Positions 17,387 through 25,883 of a stretch of 64,000 bases of DNA are shown piece by piece. This stretch comes from Sporomusaceae bacterium (GTDB taxonomy: Bacteria > Bacillota > Negativicutes > Sporomusales > UBA7701). Both the position numbers and the translations under genes were made by a program. Below the pieces are notes generated by a model that searched no databases, had not been told where the DNA came from, and saw only the letters and a program-made list of their open reading frames with translations. The stretch lies in assembly GCA_031460455.1 (NCBI GenBank), contig JAVKTQ010000001.1, forward strand, positions 124,001 to 188,000, written 5' to 3'. Each line of letters opens with the position of its first letter. The first letter of the stretch is position 1.

Positions 17387-18715
17387 ATGCGCATCGTCGA
17401 CATCATCATCGATAAACGCGACGGCCGCGAACTGGCCGCCGCCGAAATAGACGAACTCATCGGCTTATACACCGCCGATGGGATACCGGACTACCAGATG
17501 GCCGCCTTCCTGATGGCCGTCTTCTTCCGCGGCATGACCGCCGCCGAAACCGCCGCCCTCACGCTCGCCATGGCTAAATCAGGGGCCACGGTCGACCTCG
17601 GCGCCGTCCCCGGCGTCAAGGTCGACAAGCACAGCACCGGCGGGGTGGCCGATACAACCACCCTCGTGCTCGCGCCCCTCGTGGCGGCCGCCGGCGTGCC
17701 GGTGGCGAAAATGTCCGGCCGCGGTCTCGGTTTCTCCGGCGGCACCATCGACAAGCTCGAAGCCATCCCCGGTTTCCGCACCGCCCTTAGCGGCGAGGAA
17801 TTTCTCGCCAACCTCGGCCGCATCGGCGTGGCCATCACCGGCCAGACTGAGGGCATCGCCCCCGCCGACGGCAAGCTTTACGCCCTCCGCGACGTCACCG
17901 GCACCATCGAAAGCATCCCCCTCATCGCCTCGTCGATCATGAGCAAAAAAATCGCCGCCGGCGCCGATAAAATCCTCCTCGACGTCAAAACCGGCTCCGG
18001 CGCCTTCATGAAGACCACTGAGCAGGCCTTCCGGCTCGCGGAGACGATGGTCGGCATCGGGACGCTCGTCGGCCGCGAAACCATGGCCGTCATCTCGACA
18101 ATGCACGAGCCCCTCGGCCTGGCGGTAGGCAACAGCCTCGAGGTCGCCGAGGCCATCGACATCCTGGCCGGCACCGGCGGCGCCCCCGAACTGCGCGAGG
18201 TGTGCCTGACCCTCGGGGCCCACATGCTCGTGATGGCCGGGAAGGCAGCCGGTTTTACCGCCGGCTACGGCGAACTCGCCGCGCTGCTCGACAGCAAGGC
18301 GGGCCTGGCGAAATTCGCCGCCCTCGTGGCCGCCCAGGGCGGCAACCCCGACATCATCGCCAACCGCGCCCTCCTGCCGCTGGCCGCCAGCCGCCACACC
18401 GTCGCTTCTCCGGCGGACGGCGCCGTACAGTCCATCGACGCCGCCCGCATCGGCTACGCCGCCATGATCCTCGGCGCCGGCCGGGAGTACAAGGGCCAGC
18501 AGATCGACCTGGGCGCCGGACTCGTCATGCACTGCCGCATCGGCGATACGCTGGCGAAAGGCCAGCCGCTCGCCACCCTCTACACCGCCGATCCCGCCAT
18601 GCTCCCGGCTGCCGCGGCCACCGTCGCCGCCGCCGTCGCCGTCGGGGCGGAAAAAGCCGCCCGGCCGCAGCTCATCCTCGGCACCGTTACCGCCGCAGGC
18701 ATAACCTTGGCGTAA
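17387..18715 (+). CDS. pdp: Pyrimidine-nucleoside phosphorylase
   Basis: The enzyme phosphorolyses uridine, thymidine and deoxyuridine. The family signature KMSGRGLGFSGGTIDKLE and the phosphate-site segment DKHSTGGVADTTTL are visible; the C-terminal domain runs to about residue 442. The frame is open from GTG 17375, which overlaps the deoB stop, but ATG 17387 gives the usual MRIVDIIIDKRDG start. Bacillus has a purine nucleoside phosphorylase gene at this place, so the salvage specificity of the locus differs here. Confidence 0.93.
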   Translation: MRIVDIIIDKRDGRELAAAEIDELIGLYTADGIPDYQMAAFLMAVFFRGMTAAETAALTLAMAKSGATVDLGAVPGVKVDKHSTGGVADTTTLVLAPLVAAAGVPVAKMSGRGLGFSGGTIDKLEAIPGFRTALSGEEFLANLGRIGVAITGQTEGIAPADGKLYALRDVTGTIESIPLIASSIMSKKIAAGADKILLDVKTGSGAFMKTTEQAFRLAETMVGIGTLVGRETMAVISTMHEPLGLAVGNSLEVAEAIDILAGTGGAPELREVCLTLGAHMLVMAGKAAGFTAGYGELAALLDSKAGLAKFAALVAAQGGNPDIIANRALLPLAASRHTVASPADGAVQSIDAARIGYAAMILGAGREYKGQQIDLGAGLVMHCRIGDTLAKGQPLATLYTADPAMLPAAAATVAAAVAVGAEKAARPQLILGTVTAAGITLA

Positions 18716-18737
18716 TCGCACACGACAAAAACATACC

Positions 18738-18769
18738 AAAGCCGTCGCCAAATAGCGGCGGCTTTCTTG
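18738..18769 (+). terminator. Putative terminator after pdp
   Basis: AAAGCCGTCGC (18738-18748) pairs with GCGGCGGCTTT (18755-18765) with one wobble; the following T tract is poor. Confidence 0.5.
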
Positions 18770-18871
18770 CTGCCTGTCGTCCCAACTGAAAACGTCCGAC
18801 GATAATCCGCCGTCTTCAGGTTATGCTAAAAAGAAACGTGACGTGAAATAACTGTCGGAGGCGGGAGCGTC

Positions 18872-20494
18872 ATGCCACACAGGCGGTCGGGCCAGGTTAT
18901 CCTAAAAGGCACACTCGTACTCACGGCGGCCGGCATAATAGTGAAAATCATCGGGTCGCTCAACTGGATCATCCTTTCGCGCGTCCTCGGCGGCGAGGGA
19001 ATGGGCCTGTACCAGATGGCCTACCCGATATACCTGCTGGCGCTGAGCGCCTCCTCCGCCGGCATCCCCGTGGCCGTGTCGATCATTACCGCCGAACGGG
19101 TTGCGGGTCAGGACTGCCGGGGAGCGCGGCGCGTCTTCCGGGTTGCGGCCTGGCTGCTAGCGGTGACCGGCGCCATCTTCAGCCTGCTGATGTATTTCGG
19201 CGCCGGCTGGCTGGTAGAGGAACGGTACATCCGCGACGCCAGGGCTTACTACTCGCTCGTCGCCCTCGCGCCCGCGATCTTCCTCGTTACCCTGCTCGCC
19301 GCCTTTCGCGGCTACCTCCAGGGCTGGCAGATAATGACCCCGACCGCCTTGTCCCAGGTCGGCGAACAACTACTCAGAGTCGTCACCATGCTGGCGTTCG
19401 CCACCCTCCTAGCGCCCAGGGGCGTGGAATACGCCGCCGCCGGCGCGACCTTCGGCGCAGCGCCAGGAGCACTCGCCGGCCTTCTCGTCATGCTCTTCTT
19501 CTACTGGCGGCACCGCGCGCGGCTGTCGCGGGATGCGGCCCCAGGCCCTGCGCCGGTCGCTCCGGCCGCCGGAATAATACGCCGCATCCTCAGCCTGTCT
19601 CTGCCGATATCCGCCGCCAGCATCATGCTGCCCGTAGTCGCCAACCTCGATCTGCTCATCGTGCCCCGGCGGCTGGAGGAGGCCGGCTACTCCGTGGCGG
19701 CCGCCACGGAACAGTTCGGCTATCTTACCGGCATGGCCGTGCCGCTCGCCGGCCTCGCCACCGTTTTGACCGGCGCCCTTGCCACCAGCATCGTGCCGGC
19801 GATCTCCGAAGCCTGCGCCCGCGGCGACCGCGAGCGGCTGTACAGGCGCGCCGCTGCAGGCTTCCGCCTCGCCAATCTCGTCACATTGCCGGCCTCCGCA
19901 GGCATCTATATCCTCGCCGTGCCGCTGACTACGATGCTCTATCACGCCCCCGGGGCTGCGCCGGCGGTCGAAACGCTAGCCTTCAGCATCTTTTTCCTCG
20001 GCATCCACCAGGTATCCACCGCGATCCTCCAGGGGCTGGGGCGCACCCTCGTCCCTGCAGTGAACATGCTCCTCGCGGCCGCCGTCAAGGTCGGCCTGAG
20101 CTGGACGCTAACCGCCGTTCCCAGCCTGGGTATCACCGGCGCCGCCTGGGCAACCGTTGCCGACACCGTCCTGGCGGCGCTGCTCAACATGTACTTTATC
20201 AGGCGGCACACCGGTTTCAGCCTCGATCTCGGTTCGCTGCTCAGAAGCGCTTTCTCCGCCGCGCTCATGGGCGTGGCCGTATACGGCGGCCACCGTTTCA
20301 TAACCGCGGCGGCCCACAGCAATACCCTGGCAACGGCGGCCGCTATCGGCATCGGCATCGGCGTTTACGGCCTCTCGATGCTGTCCGTCGGGGGGATAAG
20401 GGCAAGGGATATAAAAATGGTGCCGCTGGCCGGCGAATTTCTGTTGAGAATTCTCGTCGCCTTCCGCCTGCTGAAGCACAACAGCGCCGACTGA
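18872..20494 (+). CDS. spoVB: Stage V sporulation protein B-like polysaccharide flippase (MOP superfamily)
   Basis: The 540-residue protein has 12-14 predicted hydrophobic helices and opens with the SpoVB-type GTLVLTAAGIIVKIIGSLNW, followed by LGGEGMGLYQMAYPIY. SpoVB belongs to the MurJ/Wzx-related MOP exporters and is thought to flip lipid-linked precursors for spore cortex or other wall synthesis. The position between pdp and dacF, before the spoIIA operon, supports a sporulation role, though vegetative members exist. ATG 18872 follows GGAGG at 18857-18861. Confidence 0.85.
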   Translation: MPHRRSGQVILKGTLVLTAAGIIVKIIGSLNWIILSRVLGGEGMGLYQMAYPIYLLALSASSAGIPVAVSIITAERVAGQDCRGARRVFRVAAWLLAVTGAIFSLLMYFGAGWLVEERYIRDARAYYSLVALAPAIFLVTLLAAFRGYLQGWQIMTPTALSQVGEQLLRVVTMLAFATLLAPRGVEYAAAGATFGAAPGALAGLLVMLFFYWRHRARLSRDAAPGPAPVAPAAGIIRRILSLSLPISAASIMLPVVANLDLLIVPRRLEEAGYSVAAATEQFGYLTGMAVPLAGLATVLTGALATSIVPAISEACARGDRERLYRRAAAGFRLANLVTLPASAGIYILAVPLTTMLYHAPGAAPAVETLAFSIFFLGIHQVSTAILQGLGRTLVPAVNMLLAAAVKVGLSWTLTAVPSLGITGAAWATVADTVLAALLNMYFIRRHTGFSLDLGSLLRSAFSAALMGVAVYGGHRFITAAAHSNTLATAAAIGIGIGVYGLSMLSVGGIRARDIKMVPLAGEFLLRILVAFRLLKHNSAD

Positions 20495-20581
20495 CGGCGA
20501 TTGATGCTTTCAATTACCAAGTGTAAGCGCTTTTTCTCCTGGACACGCTAGAAACAAAAGCGGAAAAGGGGTGTTCATTCA

Positions 20582-21760
20582 ATGAGGCGACTGCGCCCTG
20601 CGGCCCTTTTGATCCTCCTGCTGTTCAGCGTTGCCATCATCCTCGCTCCCTGTCTGGCGGCCGCCGCCCCCGCGCCCAAGGCTCCGGCCCGAGCCCCGCT
20701 GGAAACCACGGCGGTATCGGCCATCCTTATGGACGGCAACGGCAACATTCTCTACGAGAAAGACCCTCACAAACAGCTGCCGCCGGCAAGCGTAACCAAA
20801 GTCATGACCTTATTGTTAGCTATCGAAGCCGTCGAGCAAGGGCGTCTTAAACTAACCGACCAGATTAACACAAGCGAAAACGCCTGGCGGCAAGGCGGCT
20901 CGCAGATCTGGCTCGAACCCGGTGAAGCAATGGCGGCCAAAGAAATCCTCACCGCCGTGGCGGTCGTGAGCGCCAACGACGCGGCCGTTGCCCTGATGGA
21001 ACACATCTACGGCAGCGAATCGGCCGCCGTCGACGCCATGAACCGCCGGGCCGAGGAACTCAGCCTTCAGAACACCCATTTCATCAACGTCAACGGTCTG
21101 CCGGCCGCCGGCCATTACATGAGCGCGCACGACACCGCCGTCATCGCCGCCCAAGCCGTCAAACACCCGCTCTACATGGAACTCTGCAGCATCAAGGAAT
21201 ACTGGCTGCGCGACGGCAAGAACTGGCTGGTAAACACCAATAAGCTGCTGTGGTGGTATAAAGGCGGCGACGGCCTCAAGACCGGCTGGACGGAAGACGC
21301 AAAATACTGCTTTGTCGGCACCGCCAAACGCGACAGCCTCCGCCTGATCGCCGTCGTATTCGCCACCCCTGAGCCACGTTCCCATCTGCGCGAAAGCATG
21401 AAAATCATGGACTGGGGCTTCGCAAATTATACCGCCGTGCCGGTCGTCGACAAGGGAGCGGTCGTCGAGCGGCTGAGGGTCAGCAAAGGAACGGAGCGCG
21501 AGGTGCCCCTGGTGGCCAAAGACGACCTCAACCTCACGCTGCCCAAAGGACAGCAGAAAAATCTCCAGAAGAAAGTCCTCAGCGACGGCAGCCTCAAGGC
21601 GCCGGTGGAGGCTGGGCAGAAATGCGGCGAACTGGTCGTACTGAAAGACGGCAAAGAGATTGGCAAGGTAGACCTTGTCGCCGAAAAGGCGGTTGCCAAA
21701 GCAGGTTTCTTCCGGATAATGCAGGATATGATCGGCACCCTGTTCAGTTTGGCTAAATAA
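20582..21760 (+). CDS. dacF: D-alanyl-D-alanine carboxypeptidase (DacF/S11 family)
   Basis: The 392-residue penicillin-binding protein has a signal peptide (about residues 1-28, ending in a run of Ala), SxxK in PPASVTKVMT, SxN in VVSANDAAV and KTG in GLKTGWTEDA, then a C-terminal beta domain and a terminal amphipathic/hydrophobic tail. It removes terminal D-Ala from peptidoglycan stem peptides. In Bacillus dacF precedes spoIIAA exactly as here and is expressed in the forespore, modulating cortex crosslinking. A terminator separates it from spoIIAA. A paralogue lies at 37509. Confidence 0.93.
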   Translation: MRRLRPAALLILLLFSVAIILAPCLAAAAPAPKAPARAPLETTAVSAILMDGNGNILYEKDPHKQLPPASVTKVMTLLLAIEAVEQGRLKLTDQINTSENAWRQGGSQIWLEPGEAMAAKEILTAVAVVSANDAAVALMEHIYGSESAAVDAMNRRAEELSLQNTHFINVNGLPAAGHYMSAHDTAVIAAQAVKHPLYMELCSIKEYWLRDGKNWLVNTNKLLWWYKGGDGLKTGWTEDAKYCFVGTAKRDSLRLIAVVFATPEPRSHLRESMKIMDWGFANYTAVPVVDKGAVVERLRVSKGTEREVPLVAKDDLNLTLPKGQQKNLQKKVLSDGSLKAPVEAGQKCGELVVLKDGKEIGKVDLVAEKAVAKAGFFRIMQDMIGTLFSLAK

Positions 21761-21768
21761 TCCCCGAT

Positions 21769-21796
21769 GCGGGCTAAGAGCCCGCTTCTTTTTTTT
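21769..21796 (+). terminator. Terminator after dacF
   Basis: GCGGGCT (21769-21775), loop AAG, AGCCCGC (21779-21785), then TTCTTTTTTTT. A strong canonical terminator, so dacF and spoIIAA need separate promoters or read-through. Confidence 0.88.
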
Positions 21797-21893
21797 GTAA
21801 CCTCCCGCTGCGGCAAAAGTCGCAGCCTTAGCAGGAAAAATTTTCCTTATAGCGAAATATAGATATAAATGTGGGCATGCGGGAGGTAGTAAA

Positions 21894-22229
21894 TTGAATA
21901 TCAGCACTCAAGTCAAACAAGGCATCCTCGTAGTCAGGGTTGAAGGTGAACTCGATATGCACGTGGCCGGAGAATTCCGGCAGAAGATCGACGAAGCACT
22001 CGAGACCGGCGGCGTCCGCCACGTTATCCTCAGCCTCAAAGGCGTCACCTTTGTCGACAGCTCGGGTCTGGGCGCCATCCTCGGCCGCTATAAAAAGATC
22101 AACGCCAACGGCGGGCTGCTGTTGGCGGCCAACATCAGGCCCCAGGTAGCCAGAGTATTCGAACTGTCGGGGCTGCTGAAGATAATCAGGACGTTCGGCA
22201 CCGAGGCCGAAGCCCTGAATAGTCTGTGA
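21894..22229 (+). CDS. spoIIAA: Anti-sigma F factor antagonist SpoIIAA
   Basis: The 111-residue STAS-domain protein frees sigma-F by binding SpoIIAB. The phosphorylated serine lies in VTFVDSSGLGAI at residues 56-57, the segment that SpoIIAB phosphorylates and SpoIIE dephosphorylates. The start is TTG 21894 with GGGAGG 7 bp upstream. First gene of the spoIIAA-spoIIAB-sigF operon. The palindrome GGAAAAATTTTCC lies about 55 bp upstream, in the likely promoter region. Confidence 0.95.
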   Translation: MNISTQVKQGILVVRVEGELDMHVAGEFRQKIDEALETGGVRHVILSLKGVTFVDSSGLGAILGRYKKINANGGLLLAANIRPQVARVFELSGLLKIIRTFGTEAEALNSL

Positions 22230-22240
22230 GGAGGACAACC

Positions 22241-22672
22241 ATGGCGAGCAAGAACCAGATTAAAATGACGTTCCCCAGCAGCAGCGAAAACGTCGGCATA
22301 GCCCGGGTAACCGCCGCTGCTTTTGCCGCGCAGCTCGACCTCACCCTAAACGATATCGAGGAAATAAAAGTTGCCGTGTCGGAAGCGATAACCAACGCCG
22401 TCATCCACGGCTATGGGGACAAAGAAGGCGAGATCGAATTCACCCTTGCGCTCGACGGCGACCGGCTGGAGTTCGTCGTTACCGACCACGGCAAAGGCAT
22501 CGCCGACATCGAGCAAGCCAGGCAGCCGTCCTTCTCCACCGACCCCGAGCGGATGGGCCTGGGCTTTGTTTTCATGGAATCGTTCATGGACGAACTGATC
22601 GTTGAATCCGCCGTCGACAAAGGCACGACCGTCAGGATGGTAAAAAGAGTAGCCGCCCCGCCGGCTCATTAG
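22241..22672 (+). CDS. spoIIAB: Anti-sigma F factor SpoIIAB (serine kinase)
   Basis: The 143-residue GHKL-type protein kinase holds sigma-F inactive in the predivisional cell and phosphorylates SpoIIAA. The N box SEAITNAVIHGY and G1 box TDHGKGI are present, with G2-type MGLGFVFMES. ATG 22241 follows GAGGAGG (22228-22234). It is 11 bp after spoIIAA and 10 bp before sigF, giving the stoichiometric operon that partner switching needs. Confidence 0.96.
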   Translation: MASKNQIKMTFPSSSENVGIARVTAAAFAAQLDLTLNDIEEIKVAVSEAITNAVIHGYGDKEGEIEFTLALDGDRLEFVVTDHGKGIADIEQARQPSFSTDPERMGLGFVFMESFMDELIVESAVDKGTTVRMVKRVAAPPAH

Positions 22673-22682
22673 GCAGGCGCCT

Positions 22683-23414
22683 ATGTTTGGCGACGAGGAA
22701 ATCGGCGTGCTGCTGGCTAAGGCCCGGCAAGGCAGCAGCGACGCCAAAGAACAGCTCATCGAACGAAACCTCAACCTTGTGCGCAGCATCGTCCATCGCT
22801 TCACCGGCCGCGGGTACGAATGGGACGATCTCTTCCAGATAGGCTGTATCGGACTGATCAAAGCGATCGAGCGCTTCGACCCGGTCTTCAGCGTCAAATT
22901 TTCCACCTACGCCGTGCCGATGATTATCGGCGAAATCCGCCGCTTCATCCGTGACGACAGCCCGGTCAAGGTCAGCCGGCCGCTCAAAGAACTCGCCTAC
23001 CGGGTCCACCGGGCCCAGGAGAAACTGCAGGGCAGTCTTGGCCGCGAACCGACGATCGGCGAGGTTGCCGAAGAACTTACCCTTTCTCCCCAGGAAATCG
23101 CCGAAGCCCTCGAAGCCGCTCAACCAATAGCATCGCTTTATGACCAGACATACTTCGAAGACGGCGACCCACTCCACCGCATGGATCAGATTGGCTGCGA
23201 CCCCGGCCACGACGTCGCTGCCATCGACAACATTGCGCTGCGGGAAATACTGTCCCGGTTGCCGCCGCGCGAACGTCTGGTCATCCAGTTGAGATTCTTC
23301 GAAGACAAAACCCAGACGGAAATAGCCCGCCTCATCGGTCTCTCCCAGGTGCAGGTGTCGCGGATAGAAAAACAGGCCTTACGGTTAATCAAGGAATACC
23401 TCCAGACCTCCTAA
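22683..23414 (+). CDS. sigF: RNA polymerase sporulation sigma factor SigF
   Basis: The 243-residue sigma-70-family factor is the first forespore-specific sigma. Region 2 shows AKEQLIERNLNLVRSIVHRF and FQIGCIGLIKAIERFDP; region 4 ends with FEDKTQTEIARLIGLSQVQV and SRIEKQA. Last gene of the spoIIA operon. Its stop lies inside the terminator hairpin at 23404-23433. Expected targets in the window include spoIVB, dacF and spoIIP, by analogy with Bacillus. Confidence 0.96.
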   Translation: MFGDEEIGVLLAKARQGSSDAKEQLIERNLNLVRSIVHRFTGRGYEWDDLFQIGCIGLIKAIERFDPVFSVKFSTYAVPMIIGEIRRFIRDDSPVKVSRPLKELAYRVHRAQEKLQGSLGREPTIGEVAEELTLSPQEIAEALEAAQPIASLYDQTYFEDGDPLHRMDQIGCDPGHDVAAIDNIALREILSRLPPRERLVIQLRFFEDKTQTEIARLIGLSQVQVSRIEKQALRLIKEYLQTS

Positions 23415-23433
23415 ATTTCGGGGTCTTATTTTT
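23404..23433 (+). terminator. Terminator overlapping the sigF stop
   Basis: AGACCTC (23404-23410) pairs with GGGGTCT (23420-23426) with one wobble, followed by TATTTTTTT. Confidence 0.75.
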
Positions 23434-23471
23434 TTGCCGGCTGCGGCATACTAACGGCAGAGGTGAAGAAC

Positions 23472-23726
23472 ATGATTAGCGCCAAGCGCTGGTGGGTCGC
23501 CCTGCTGACGGTGTCGCTGCTCACGGCCGGGGGCGTGGCCGCCTGGGTATACTACATCCATTCTTCCCCCAGGACACCGGCACGGGCCCGTCAGGTCATG
23601 GCGGCAGAACCTGACGCTTTTTACGCTCGCGTGTCCCTAAACCAACAAACATTGTGGCATAAAACGGCGAAATCGGCGCAGACTATGGATCGTAGCACAC
23701 AATCAATATGCAAGGAGGCAGAATAA
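23472..23726 (+). CDS. Small single-pass membrane protein, unknown
   Basis: The 84-residue frame begins MISAKRWWVALLTVSLLTAG, an N-terminal hydrophobic segment to about residue 30, and then a charged, low-similarity tail. ATG 23472 has AGAGGTGA 6 bp upstream. CATACTA at 23447-23453 resembles a sigma-F/sigma-G -10 box, though no clear -35 accompanies it. The last 15-20 codons run through the dodecin ribosome-binding site, so the true C-terminus or the gene itself is uncertain. No known family recognised. Confidence 0.4.
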   Translation: MISAKRWWVALLTVSLLTAGGVAAWVYYIHSSPRTPARARQVMAAEPDAFYARVSLNQQTLWHKTAKSAQTMDRSTQSICKEAE

Positions 23727-23926
23727 TGGGTGTCGTAAAAGTCATTGAGCTCGTCGGCACTTCCCGCCAGAACTGGACGGACGCCGTCGACAACGCCGTC
23801 AGTGAGGCGTCGAAAACCATCGACGACATACTGGGCGTCGAAGTGACAAATTTCACCGCCAATATCGACAACGGCCGCATCGCCGAATACAAAGCCGACG
23901 TCAAGATCGCTTTCCACGTCCACTAA
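23726..23926 (+). CDS. Dodecin
   Basis: The 66-residue product MGVVKVIELVGTSRQNWTDA has the dodecin pattern: a beta strand, one helix carrying the conserved SxxNWxDAVxxAV sequence, and two further strands. Dodecins form hollow dodecamers that store flavins or CoA; the conserved Trp stacks on flavin. ATG 23726 follows AAGGAGG at 7 bp; an upstream ATG in the same frame lacks one. It lies between sigF and the spoVA operon, and a strong terminator follows. Confidence 0.88.
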   Translation: MGVVKVIELVGTSRQNWTDAVDNAVSEASKTIDDILGVEVTNFTANIDNGRIAEYKADVKIAFHVH

Positions 23927-23937
23927 TCGCATACCTG

Positions 23938-23968
23938 AAGGGTGCCGCAAGGCACCCTTTCGTTTTTT
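23938..23968 (+). terminator. Terminator after the dodecin gene
   Basis: AAGGGTGCC, GNRA-type loop GCAA, GGCACCCTT (23938-23959), followed by TCGTTTTTT. Confidence 0.9.
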
Positions 23969-23975
23969 ACGGCGC

Positions 23976-24005
23976 GCATTAATTGGCCGGTTGTCGGCAA
24001 GAATA
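23976..24005 (+). promoter_or_regulatory. Possible sigma-G-type promoter of the spoVA operon
   Basis: GCATT (23976-23980) and CAAGAATA (23998-24005) are separated by 17 bp. They resemble the -35 and -10 of sigma-G promoters, and spoVA is a sigma-G operon in Bacillus. The match is loose. Confidence 0.3.
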
Positions 24006-24023
24006 AAGGCGGAGGTGGGCGAA

Positions 24024-24488
24024 GTGTCCGTCAGCGACGGCAGACAGGGACAACAGGAGTTTCAAAAATGGTACCAGGCCCGATACAATCAGGTCAAGCC
24101 CAAGCCGCCCATTCTGAAAAACGCCTTCTGGGCCTTTATAGTAGGCGGCCTTATTTGTACCCTCGGACAGGTCATCCAGACCTACTTCGTCGGCTTCGGC
24201 CTATCGCAAAAAGAAGCTGCGGGGCCTACATCGGCGGTGTTGATCTTCCTGTCGGCCCTTTTCACCGGGCTCGGTATCTACGATGAACTCGGCCGCAGGG
24301 CCGGCGCCGGTTCGATTGTTCCCATCACCGGCTTCGCCAACTCCATCGTCGCCCCCGCCATGGAGTACAAGCGCGAAGGCTATGTGTTCGGCGTCGGGGC
24401 AAAAATGTTCCTCATCGCCGGTCCGGTCATCGTCTACGGCCTCATTACGGCCGTGGGCGTCGGCCTGATATACTGGGCATTCAGCTAG
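24024..24488 (+). CDS. spoVAC: Stage V sporulation protein AC
   Basis: The 154-residue membrane protein has four hydrophobic helices; the core opens with NAFWAFIVGGLICTLGQ and ends GLITAVGVGLIYWAF. SpoVAC is the mechanosensitive part of the channel that moves Ca-dipicolinate into the forespore and out at germination. GTG 24024 is chosen because GGCGGAGGTGG (24009-24019) precedes it; the frame is open from 23991. First gene of the spoVA operon, 12 bp before spoVAD. Confidence 0.93.
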   Translation: MSVSDGRQGQQEFQKWYQARYNQVKPKPPILKNAFWAFIVGGLICTLGQVIQTYFVGFGLSQKEAAGPTSAVLIFLSALFTGLGIYDELGRRAGAGSIVPITGFANSIVAPAMEYKREGYVFGVGAKMFLIAGPVIVYGLITAVGVGLIYWAFS

Positions 24489-24500
24489 GGAGGACAGCCA

Positions 24501-25505
24501 TTGAACAAAAAAAGCGGCAAGCAGACGATAGCCTACGCAGCCCCGCCTGTACTGGCAGCCGCGGCCACCATCGCCGGGCCGATGGAAGGGGAGGGACTGC
24601 TGAACGGACAATTTGACAAGGTTCTCGAAGACAACCTCGCCGGCCAGAAAAGCTGGGAAAAAAGCGAGTCGTTCATGCTCGAATGGGCCTTGAGAACGGC
24701 GGTCAGCAGGACAGGCGGCGCGCTCGACGACATCGATTTCATCCTCGCCGGCGACCTCCTCAATCAGCTCATGTCCGCCCATTTCGCCGCCCGCAGCCTC
24801 GGCCGCCCGTTCCTCGGCCTGTACGGCGCCTGCTCGACCATGGCTGAGAGTATGCTGCTCGGCGCGGCGCTCATCGACGGTGGCTTCGCCGCCAGAATAG
24901 CGGCGGCCGTATCCAGCCATCACGACGCCGCCGAGCGCCAGTATCGGTATCCCACCGAACTGGGCGTGCAGCGCCCGCCGCTGGCGCAGTGGACGGTCAC
25001 CGGCGCCGGGGCGGTCGTATTGGCTAGTGAAGGTGAAGGACCGAAGCTGACGGCAGCTACTATTGGCAAAGTAGTGGACGCCGGACTAAAAGATCCCAAC
25101 GCCATGGGGCCGGCCATGACCCCGGCTGCCGCCGACACGCTCTGGCAGCATCTTCAGGACACCGGCAGGCAGCCGAATTACTACGACATCATCCTGACCG
25201 GCGATCTCGGCCAGGTGGGCAAAACGCTGCTCATCCAACTCATGCAGGAAAAGGGTGTCGATATCGCCGCCAACTATGAGGATTGCGGACTGATGATATA
25301 CCGCGAGGATCAGGACCCGCACGCCGGCGCCAGCGGCTGCGCCAGTTCAGCGCTCGTCCTGTGCGGACACGCCTTCCCGCTGCTCGTAACCGGCCGGCTC
25401 AAACGCATCCTGCTCATCGGCACAGGCAGCCTCCACAGCCCCACCTCATACCAGCAGAAGGAATCGCTCCCCGCCATCGCCCATGCCGTCGCCATCGAAG
25501 CGTAG
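24501..25505 (+). CDS. spoVAD: Stage V sporulation protein AD
   Basis: The 334-residue soluble protein has a thiolase/ketosynthase-like fold and binds dipicolinic acid during loading of the spore core. Family features include LYGACSTMAESMLLGA and SGCASSALVLCGH. The start is TTG 24501 after GGGAGGACAG. It is in the normal order spoVAC-AD-AE. Confidence 0.94.
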   Translation: MNKKSGKQTIAYAAPPVLAAAATIAGPMEGEGLLNGQFDKVLEDNLAGQKSWEKSESFMLEWALRTAVSRTGGALDDIDFILAGDLLNQLMSAHFAARSLGRPFLGLYGACSTMAESMLLGAALIDGGFAARIAAAVSSHHDAAERQYRYPTELGVQRPPLAQWTVTGAGAVVLASEGEGPKLTAATIGKVVDAGLKDPNAMGPAMTPAAADTLWQHLQDTGRQPNYYDIILTGDLGQVGKTLLIQLMQEKGVDIAANYEDCGLMIYREDQDPHAGASGCASSALVLCGHAFPLLVTGRLKRILLIGTGSLHSPTSYQQKESLPAIAHAVAIEA

Positions 25506-25518
25506 AGGAGGAAAGACT

Positions 25519-25872
25519 TTGCAGGCATATATAATGGCCTTCGTCATCGGCGGCCTGATCTGCGTAATCGGCCAGCTCCTGATGGATCTGACCCCGCTGA
25601 CGCCCGCCCATGTCCTTGTCCTGTTCGTCGTGCTCGGCGGCATAATGAGCGGCCTGGGCTTATATCAACCTCTCGTCGAGATGGGGGGGGCGGGAGCGAC
25701 GGTGCCGCTGCCGGGCTTCGGACACGCGCTGGTCAGCGGCACCATCGAAGAAATAAACAAATCGGGCTTAGCGGGCGTTTTCAGCGGCGCCCTCAAAGCA
25801 TCCGCCTTCGGGATAACGGCCGCCGTAGTCTTCGGACTGCTGGCCGCCGTGACATTTAATCCCAGGGGATAG
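25519..25872 (+). CDS. spoVAE: Stage V sporulation protein AE (SpoVAEb)
   Basis: The 117-residue membrane protein is homologous in layout to SpoVAC, with IMAFVIGGLICVIGQLLMD at the start and a conserved VPLPGFGHALVSG loop. It is part of the SpoVA dipicolinate channel. TTG 25519 follows GAGGAGGAAAGAC; the frame extends upstream without another ribosome-binding site. Downstream lie two genes absent from the Bacillus operon. Confidence 0.92.
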   Translation: MQAYIMAFVIGGLICVIGQLLMDLTPLTPAHVLVLFVVLGGIMSGLGLYQPLVEMGGAGATVPLPGFGHALVSGTIEEINKSGLAGVFSGALKASAFGITAAVVFGLLAAVTFNPRG

Positions 25873-25883
25873 GAGGGAAGCTG

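Noticed and set aside
21831-21860. Possible sigma-H promoter before spoIIAA
   Set aside because: AGGA at 21833 and GAAA at 21854 are 21 bp apart rather than about 25, and the -10 is imperfect; only the palindrome there is certain.
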